Below, piece by piece: positions 57,426 through 64,000 of a stretch of DNA of 64,000 bases. The DNA lies in assembly GCA_026936335.1 (NCBI GenBank), contig JAPMXV010000003.1:186001-250000 (forward strand), written 5' to 3'. The translations under genes and the position numbers were made by a program. The DNA comes from Mantamonas sphyraenae (lineage: Eukaryota; CRuMs; Mantamonadidae). Numbering within the stretch: the stretch's first letter is position 1; each line of letters begins with the position of its first letter. The notes under the pieces are model-generated. The model saw only the letters and a program-made list of their open reading frames with translations. It ran no database searches and was not told the origin of the DNA.

Positions 57426-59911
57426 ATGGCGGGTGGCGGTGGAAGCAGTGATGCGGCATCATCCTGTGGTCATCACGACTTTTCGTCGATTGACTTTAAC
57501 CAACAGGTGGTGAGCATGGGCTGGATGATTGAAGCCTTGATTCTGGTCTCCATCTTGTTCGAGTTTGGCACCCACCGGCTTGAAAAGGTCTGCGCATCCG
57601 TTTGCCTCCAGACGCCCCGCCCCTTTCTAGCGTCCACGTGCACTCACACCCATCTGTGCATCGGCACATGACACCACAGTGGCTCGAACACGAGTCTCGC
57701 GAGCACTACTTGCCCGTGTTGCACTCCGTTTACAAAGGTAGGTGGCCCTTTTCTTTCGCGTGGGATCCCCGAATTTTCCAATGGACATCTCGCTCACTCG
57801 CTCTCCCTGCGGCCGGCACACGCAGAGCTGATCATCCTCGGCATGATTTCCTTACTCCTCTTTGTCGAGCAGACCTTTGGCGGCATCGAGGTGTTCATCG
57901 GCAACATCGACAAGGTGTGTGGACGCGTGCAACGAAGTTTCCCGCGCGGGAGTGTTTGGGATTTCCGTTTTCTGGGGGCGCCTTGCCCCTCTTTTCCCCC
58001 TCGCGAAGCCTGCTGACACGCATTCTGCACACACCCACGCACCCACAGACCACATTTGAGTTTGTGCACCTCACGTTGTTCCTGTCCATGCTGCTGTACC
58101 TCGCGTTCACCGTGTTGGTGCTTGTCATCGCCCGCCGCACAACCGCAGCGTGGCAGCAGAACGAGGCCGACATGAACGACAAGGCCACCGAGGTGGAGGA
58201 GATCCGCTCGCGGTACTTGGATGACCTCAAGGCACAGTCCCAGATGGGCTTTCTGCAGCGAGCCATCCATCGCATCCGCAATCGACAGAACCACCTCGTG
58301 GATCTGTTCTACCTGCTCAAGGCTGTGTTTATGCGCCAGCACGAGCTGATGGAGCCGTTCCTGTTTGGGCCGTACATTTCGCTGTGCATCCAAGACATGC
58401 TGTCGTCGCTTGTGGAGGTGCATTGGTCTGTGTGGTTCTTCCTGTTTGTGCTGGTGCTGCTGAACAACCTGCGCAAGCTGCTGTCGCCTGACTCGTCGCT
58501 CACCTCCTCCGTGGGTGGCAACACCGCCTTTTTCCTCATTGTGGGCTACCTGCTCACACTTGGCGCTGTGGTGGTGTTTCTCAAGTGCAACGACATCCTC
58601 AAGGCGCTGGTGCAGAAGACCAAGGGCGAGCTGTTGGAGCAGGACGATAGCAAGCGCTCCTGCTTCTCCAGTGTGTGTCAATGCTGTGTCACGGACATCG
58701 ACGTGACCCACGACGGCAAGCCCAGCTTGGCGTCGGGTGCTTCAAAGGGCGTGGGCGAAGTCATCACCCGCGAGTGCATCAATGCCAACCAGCTCCACCG
58801 CATGTTTCTGTTTCCCCACGAGGTGCCGCGTGGAGACGGTCACCGCCTGATGCAGTCCATCACACGCATGCAGGTGCGCCACCAACGAAGCAGCACCGAA
58901 GGGGCCCAACATGCACACGGACCGCACGGACCCGGCGGTCCGTTGGACGAACACGACGACCTTGGACGTGATGATCTCTCTGTGACGAGCAGCGAGGACG
59001 AGGCAGAGGTGGAGTACGACGGCAGCGCGGAGATCGGTGCGGGTCTTGGATCGGCAGCGGTCACCACCGAAACCTCCACCGTCAGCCGAGCAGCACCCGA
59101 GGGCACTGTCATTTCCACCATTGCAGTGACAACGACATCCAACAGCAGCAGCAGCAGTAGCGGCAGTATCAACTCGGAGGCGTCGGCACGTGCAAAGTCG
59201 AGGTGGGGTGCCGTACGGGAACGAGTGCGCAAGGAGCCTGCGTCGCTGACTTCGTCGCAGAAGCAGCGACGCGAAACGTGGGGCTTCCTGTTGGACACGC
59301 TGAACACAGAAGGCAACGAGCGCGTGTTCATTCCAGATTTGGCAGTCCGCCACCTCCAGTACGCGTACTTGGAGGACGTCTGGACGTACCATCAAGATCC
59401 GCATGCCATGCGGGAGCGCCACGAATTCAACGTGGACGCAGACTTTGCCACGTGTGGCTCCACATGGTTGTCGCGCAATGTGTGTGTGTGGAACGGCCGT
59501 GCGCATCCTCAGGAGCGCCTGTTCTGGTTTGCCTCCCCTCGCACCATGCTTCGCATCATCCAATCCATTGTGCTCTTCACTGCCATCTACCTGGCCATCT
59601 ACATCAACTATTTCTCCGCCGTGTTCAACCAACAGGGCGGCACCACCGCTGTCGTGTTGCACATCCTCTGCCTGGTGCCCATCTTCTCCACCGTGATCAT
59701 CTTTCCGGCAAACATCCTCGGACTCTTCACCATGGTTTACTACGTGGGTTTCTTCACCCACGGCAAAAACCTCGACAAAGCCATTGCCATCAGCGTGCGC
59801 CACTTCCAAGGCATCGAAGACGACCACAACGACAACTGCTGCTCGGTGCTGTGTTGCACGGGCTCTCACCGCACAGGCAGCCATCACCCGTCCAGTGGTG
59901 CCAGCGTGTAG
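57426..59911 (+). CDS. MLO-like polytopic membrane protein
   Basis: Four exons, 57426-57587, 57680-57737, 57826-57914 and 58049-59911, total 723 residues in phase. Early helices match the MLO order: an N-terminal helix (MIEALILVSILFEFGTHRLEK), a helix with ELIILGMISLLLFVEQ, and TFEFVHLTLFLSMLLYLAFTVLVLVIA, comparable to KEELMLLGFISLLL and FVLAVFHV in MLO. Two more helices (VHWSVWFFLFVLVLLNNLRK; FFLIVGYLLTLGAVVVFL) and two C-terminal ones (IIQSIVLFTAIYLAIYINYF; HILCLVPIFSTVIIFPANILG) follow, with a Ser/Thr-rich cytosolic loop of about 270 residues between. MLO proteins are plant and protist membrane proteins linked to Ca2+ and calmodulin; some are Ca2+ channels. The assignment rests on the first three helices. 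The donor of exon 1 (GTCTGC) is weak. Start is 61 bases after the NMNAT stop. Confidence 0.6.
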
Positions 59912-60168
59912 GCAGCGCAAGCGCGCGCTGCAACGGAGAAATGTCGTCCGAGATTTGTTCCAGAATCCTCGCGCAAGAAACGGTCCGTTCAGCGTCCCTG
60001 CAGGCCGCACAAGGCAAGTACACAGCACTAGGGTCCAACGCATTCACAAGAACTCATTTGTCTTGGTGGATCTTCCCAAAACACATCTCAGACAGGCAAG
60101 TGAAGAGTGCACGGAGGAAATCGAACCGTTGCATTCATTTCCCGCGCGTGTGAACGTTGCACGCCCAT

Positions 60169-60546
60169 TTACACGGGGCTGACAGTGGACGGACCCTCGT
60201 GGGTGACGAATCCAGCAATGAGGTAGCAGATGGAGCCAATGATGAAGCAAGCACCGCCAATCCAGCCCACACCCGGGGTGAGGAAGCTGAAAATGCTGAG
60301 CACAATGTAGAGGATGCCGCGGTAGCCAAGGTGATCGAAGAACGTGAGGTACTTGTGGATGAACTCGAGAGGGATCTCCAGCGAGAAGTAGAAGAGGAGG
60401 ACCACGAGGGCCAGGATGGCCATGACGATCTGGCCTGAGATGAGGGCCAGGATGGCAAAGATGGCCGAGAGAATGCACGCAATCAGGATCAGAATGCGGC
60501 CGATCTTGGCCCAGGGCACAGATTTGCACGAGTCAGCAGCAGCCAT
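60169..60546 (-). CDS. COPI-associated (TVP15-like) membrane protein, second copy
   Basis: Single exon, 125 residues. Four hydrophobic helices: GRILILIACILSAIFAILALI, IVMAILALVVLLFYFSLEI, the GYRGILYIVLSIFSFLTPG segment and GGACFIIGSICYLIAGFV. The GYRGILYIVLSI motif corresponds to GRGIFYFFIGSL in the gene at 5938-6534 and marks the COPI-associated/TVP15 family of Golgi proteins. The tail is only eight residues, unlike the long tail of the other copy. Start ATG gives MAAADSCKS. It diverges from eIF2B-beta with 108 bases between start codons. Confidence 0.75.
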   Translation of the reverse strand: MAAADSCKSVPWAKIGRILILIACILSAIFAILALISGQIVMAILALVVLLFYFSLEIPLEFIHKYLTFFDHLGYRGILYIVLSIFSFLTPGVGWIGGACFIIGSICYLIAGFVTHEGPSTVSPV

Positions 60547-60654
60547 TGTGTGATGGTGTGTCCTTTCGAGTTGACTTTGTTTTGGGATGGGTGTGCAGGG
60601 GCGGTGCTGCTTGCGCGTGGGCATCCAACCGTTTTGCAGCTCACCCTCGGGACC

Positions 60655-62471
60655 ATGTCGACCACATTCCGGGAAACCAATCCGCTGAACCGCAGCAACC
60701 GACTGGAGGAGCTGGAGGAGGATGCAGACACAGACACGAGCTCGCAGCAGGAGAACAACGAGGACAACGACTCGGAGGACAGGGACTGGGCAGGCGACAC
60801 GACCTCTGACGATGATTCGGCTTTGGTTGGATCCAGCTCGGGCACGGCTGCCGCTCTGCTGGCCAGCGAGGAGCTGTACGACCAGGACGGCAACCTGCTC
60901 AAGCATCGCATGTTCAAAACACGCTCCATGGACCAGGACGAGCTCAGTTTGCTTGACGGTGAGCTGGACTTTGGCTCAGACAATCTCAACAAGGCCGTGT
61001 ATGGACTCATCACGCAGCTGAAGCGCCGGTGCGTTTGTTTCCCCCATTGCAAAGAGAGAGGACGATGCGGCATTCCCCTCTCTCCTTCCACGCAGCCACA
61101 ACGCCTTTGAGTGTGTTTGCACTCCTTTGCTCGGCATGTGCTCACGCTGCACTGTTGCCCTCCCGTCCCCGTGCTCATGCACGTTCCCACAGCAAGGTGA
61201 CCGGCTCTTATGCCGCGGCCATGGAGACGGCCAAGATCCTGCGCATGATCGTCTCCGGGTCAAGGAACGACCTCCAGAGCGTGTTTGACAACATCCGCAC
61301 TGTCGGTCTTGTGCTGTCCAAGGCGGCACCATCCGGTACGTACATGATGCCGAGTCGTTTGCGTGGAGACGGGTTGCCATGGCACGCATGGGAGGCTTGG
61401 GTTCACCCTCTGACACCGACGACCGACCGACGCCACTTTCTCGGAAACCCTGCTGCTGCGTGGGCGCGCTGTGCCATGAACACGATGAATGCCACGGATG
61501 CACGCGGAACACAGAACTGGCCATTCCCAACATCACACGGAGGGTGATGAAAATGATCCGGGAACAGATTGAGGAGCTGACGATGGAGGAGGACGAGGAC
61601 AACAACACGTCGCTGCTGACAGACTTTATGGGCAGCGGAGACATGAGCGGGATGACGGACGACGGCAACGGGTCCAATCTGTTGCAGGGGGTGGACACAA
61701 GCACGGGAGGAGCGGCAAGTGCGTTGCTGGACGTGGTGTCGGGGGGTTCCAAGATGAAGCGCGATCTCAGCGGCGACCTGGTGAATCCCAAGATGAAGGA
61801 CATCAAACCCGTGCTGATCAAGGAGATTGGCAACATGATCGACGAGCTCAGCGACCTGTACACAGACATTGCCAAGCGTGCGCCGGAACACATCCACGCA
61901 AACGAGGTGGTGCTCACCTACGGACGCTCACGCACCGTGGAACACTTTTTCAAGCGGGTGGCGGAGAAGAAGCGCCACTTTGAGGTGATTGTGGTGGAGA
62001 GTGGACCCTCGAACCAGGGTCATCACATGGCGAAGAACCTGGCGGAAGCCGGGATTGACACCACCCTCATCACCGACGCCTCGGTGTTTGCCATCATGGC
62101 ACGGGTGAACAAGGTCATTGTGGGCACACACGCAGTCATGGCCAACGGAGGCTGCATCATGCACACGGGCGGCCACCTCATTGCCAGCGCCGCCAAGCAT
62201 TACTCGGTGCCCGTCGTCGTCTGCACGGGATTGTACAAACTCTCGCCTCAGTACCCGTACGACCAGGACTCGTTCAACGACCTCAGCTCCCCATTCAACA
62301 TCCTCAAGTTTGAGGATGCCTCCTTCCTGGAGGAGGTGCACGTCATCAACCCTGCCTTTGACTACGTCCCTCCCGAGCTCATTTCCCTCTTTATCGTGCC
62401 CAGCGGCGGCCACTCCCCCCTCCTACATTTACCGTCTCCTAGCAGACAACTATGACTTGGATGACATGTGA
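60655..62471 (+). CDS. EIF2B2: Translation initiation factor eIF2B subunit beta, frameshifted near the 3' end
   Basis: Three exons, 60655-61028, 61193-61335 and 61515-62471. Joins restore family motifs: LITQLKRRKVTGSYAAAMETAKILRMIVS, then ELAIPNITRRVMKMIREQIEEL, whose pieces match eIF2B-beta (GNIVRRVLKIIREE). The Rossmann-like C-terminal half has HANEVVLTYGRSRTVEHF, FEVIVVESGPSNQGHHMA, DTTLITDASVFAIMARVNKVIVGTHAVMANGG and VPVVVCTGLYKLSPQYP. eIF2B exchanges GDP for GTP on eIF2 and is the target of stress kinases. The last 20 codons are out of frame: a run of six C at 62415-62420 would need five to continue as GGHSPSYIYRLLAD...DLDDM, the expected end. As written, the frame instead stops at 62455. 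A 60-residue acidic N-terminal region precedes the conserved part, longer than usual. Confidence 0.88.
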
Positions 62472-62606
62472 GACAAGCAGTGGGCTGCGGGCAGCGGGAG
62501 GAATGGAAATGGAAGCGGCTTTTTCTTGATCACACTCCCTCGTGGCATGTGCGTCCCCCTCCCCCCCCCCCAAAAGAATACATACAAAGGGGGCAGGAGA
62601 AGCGTC

Positions 62607-62946
62607 TCATTGCATCCAATCTTCCTTGTTGACCTTGTACTGGCCGAAATACCACGGCGGACGTTCCTTGGGTTTCTTTTTGCCCACGCCGTGCTCCAAC
62701 CAGTACTCCTCCTGCCACAAGCAAGCAAGATTGTATGTGTGTGTACGTGTGTGTCAGTGCCTGTCGACTTGGTGTGTCCACACGCGGAGCAACAGCTCCA
62801 GGCCGAGGGTGAAAACCCACCAAGTCCAGCCGTTCCTTGCAAGTGGCGACCACCACTCCTGTGTACATTCCCAACGCGCTCATAAGCAACAGGCCTCCCA
62901 CTCGCAGTGGCTTTGGTCCAGCACCACCAGCCCCGGTGCCACTCAT
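62607..62946 (-). CDS. 76-residue single-pass membrane micro-protein, unrecognised
   Basis: Two exons, 62946-62821 and 62711-62607, joined in phase (donor GTGGGT, acceptor TGGCAG). The N-terminal half is Gly-rich followed by one helix (VGGLLLMSALGMYTGVVVATC). The C-terminal half is charged and aromatic: EEYWLEHGVGKKKPKERPPW, then YFGQYKVNKEDWMQ at the end. This layout, a helix plus a short conserved-looking Trp/Tyr-rich tail, is common among small subunits of mitochondrial complexes. No exact match comes to mind. An unspliced reading would give a Gly/Arg-rich tail that looks non-coding, so splicing is preferred. Confidence 0.55.
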
Positions 62947-63140
62947 GTCCCCAGCGTGTCTGTGAGGTGTGTATTCGTTGTTTGATGTGGCTAGGACGGC
63001 GTCCCACATGCACAGGATGTGCACATGTGCAAAGGGGTGGGGTGGGAAGGGAGGGAGGGGCAGAGAAGGAGACAGAGGGGAGTTGGGTGTGCGTTTGGAC
63101 ACGTGGCTGCCGGGCTCAGCTGGATCCAGCAGAAAACCAA

Positions 63141-64000
63141 ATGTCATCGGCTCGCCGCACACGCTGGGCAGATGCACAGCTGGCTGTGCGTGGCCTGCGC
63201 AAGGTTCTGAATGCTGCCGTTCAACCACAAGTGTACAGAGAAGACACGCTTGTGCGCACGGCGGCCATGGCCTCGCGCAACGTGCGTCATGTGCCCACAG
63301 GGCCGTCCTCGGCAGAGATCACTCGCCAGGTTCGCGTCGAGCCCTACGACCCCACCGCCGACCTGGACCCAAGCTTCTTTCGCAGCGACTACACCCCACG
63401 TCCACTGGTGTTTGACCCTCCGTTGTCGTCGCAGCCTGAGCCCCAACCTGAGCCCCAGCCTGAGCCAGAGCCCCAGCCTGTGGCGACAAGTTCGCCGGAA
63501 AGCACCGACGGCCAAGTAAGGCAACAGGAGCCGCCGGAACAGGAACAGCCACAGGCTGAATCCCAACCCACAACCCCGCAGGTGGCACAGAATGAAGCCA
63601 TAACCGATGCCCAGAAGGGCGAATCGGCATCAAGTGTAAAGAGCCAGCGGAAATCGCAGGCAAAGCAAACCAAGGTGAGTGATTGCCGGCTTTCGTGCGC
63701 GAGAGACGCCCAGGTTGCTCACATGGGCGTGTGTGTGGTCCCCACCGTGTAGAAGAGAAAGGCAGGGCGTGCTGTCAAGGTGCCGTCGTCGCGCATGGAG
63801 CGTGTGTTTGAATTCGGAGGGTTGGCGGCTGGGTTGGCGACGGGCACGGTTTCCGAGTTCTTTCGGCGCACTTTCGCAGGACCCACGCAGAGGCCTCAAG
63901 GCACAGGGGCAGGGGAAGCGGAGGGAGGAGGAGCAGCGGAACATAGCGCACCTTCGTTGCAGGACTACCATCCTTTCTTCAACGAGGACAATGCAACGCG
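63141..64000 (+). CDS. COQ8: COQ8/ADCK (ABC1/UbiB) atypical kinase, 5' part
   Basis: Truncated by the window end. Exon 1 is 63141-63674 (178 codons); exon 2 starts at 63753. Exon 1 encodes a leader rich in Arg and Ala, then PEPQ-type repeats (PQPEPQPEPQPEPEPQP), then basic KSQRKSQAKQTK. Exon 2 carries the COQ8 signature: KVPSSRMERVFEFGGLAAGL followed by ATGTVSEFF, matching [28 protein letters not shown], whose KxGQ kinase motif would come later. QDYHPFFNEDNATR parallels SPFLSEANAERIV. COQ8 proteins are inner-membrane atypical kinases that support the ubiquinone biosynthesis complex. The Arg-rich start fits a mitochondrial presequence. Donor GTGAGT, acceptor GTGTAG. Confidence 0.85.

Noticed and set aside
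1..64000. Transposons, phage or bacterial operon features
   Set aside because: No transposase, reverse transcriptase, terminal repeats, ribosome binding sites or polycistronic layout were seen; splice sites are canonical.

Overview
This window is nuclear DNA from a unicellular eukaryote. It is GC-rich and densely packed, with 33 protein genes supported on both strands (one, the amidase-like gene, without a resolved 5' end and one, the COQ8 gene, running off the window). Many genes carry short spliceosomal introns of roughly 100-300 bases with GTRNGT-like donors and an unusually uniform acceptor, usually CACAG or GCAG. I joined the exons by hand. Most joins keep frame and rebuild conserved domains (TFIIB, slowmo/PRELI, CFAP418, CK1-type kinase, NMNAT, FYVE, ferlin), which supports them. 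A CFAP418 homologue implies a ciliated or flagellated cell. A cAMP-receptor-like 7TM protein, a Zn2Cys6 DNA-binding domain, TIG-repeat receptors and an MLO-like protein point to a free-living protist, perhaps near the opisthokonts or amoebozoans. I cannot name the species.

Layout. 0-10 kb: BTB-BACK protein, TFIIB, a PRELI/slowmo lipid-transfer protein, a tiny tail-anchored protein, a COPI-associated Golgi protein, a small basic protein and a Zn2Cys6-START protein. 9.5-15.3 kb: one intronless gene for a 1940-residue TIG-repeat membrane protein. 15.9-20.3 kb: a charged nuclear protein, then CFAP418 head-to-head with a hormone-sensitive-lipase-type hydrolase. 20.3-31 kb: an ankyrin-polycystin channel with a giant coiled coil, the RNase P subunit Rpp29, an ankyrin protein and two low-complexity nuclear proteins. 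31-40 kb: two unrecognised proteins and a tandem pair of polytopic membrane paralogues. 40-47 kb: a CK1/TTBK-type kinase with a prenylation box, a double-FYVE protein, an EF-hand protein and a Cys-rich type I membrane protein. 47-54.8 kb: a ferlin, a coiled-coil protein and a 7TM receptor. 54.9-64 kb: an amidase-like SH3b protein, NMNAT, an MLO-like protein, a second COPI-associated protein, eIF2B-beta, a micro-protein and the 5' part of a COQ8/ADCK kinase gene.

The genes are not an operon; they are a sample of core functions (transcription, translation, NAD and ubiquinone pathways, membrane traffic, Ca2+ and lipid signalling). Neighbours are very close: 9 bases separate the convergent stops at 35589/35599, 27 at 43184/43212, and 44 separate the divergent start codons at 17832/17877. 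Two genes (ankyrin-polycystin and eIF2B-beta) each carry a single-base frameshift in a homopolymer, most simply read as sequence errors. The most unusual products are the Zn2Cys6-START protein, the CaaX-tailed kinase, the ankyrin-polycystin coiled-coil channel, the bacterial-type amidase-like gene and the tail-anchored NMNAT.
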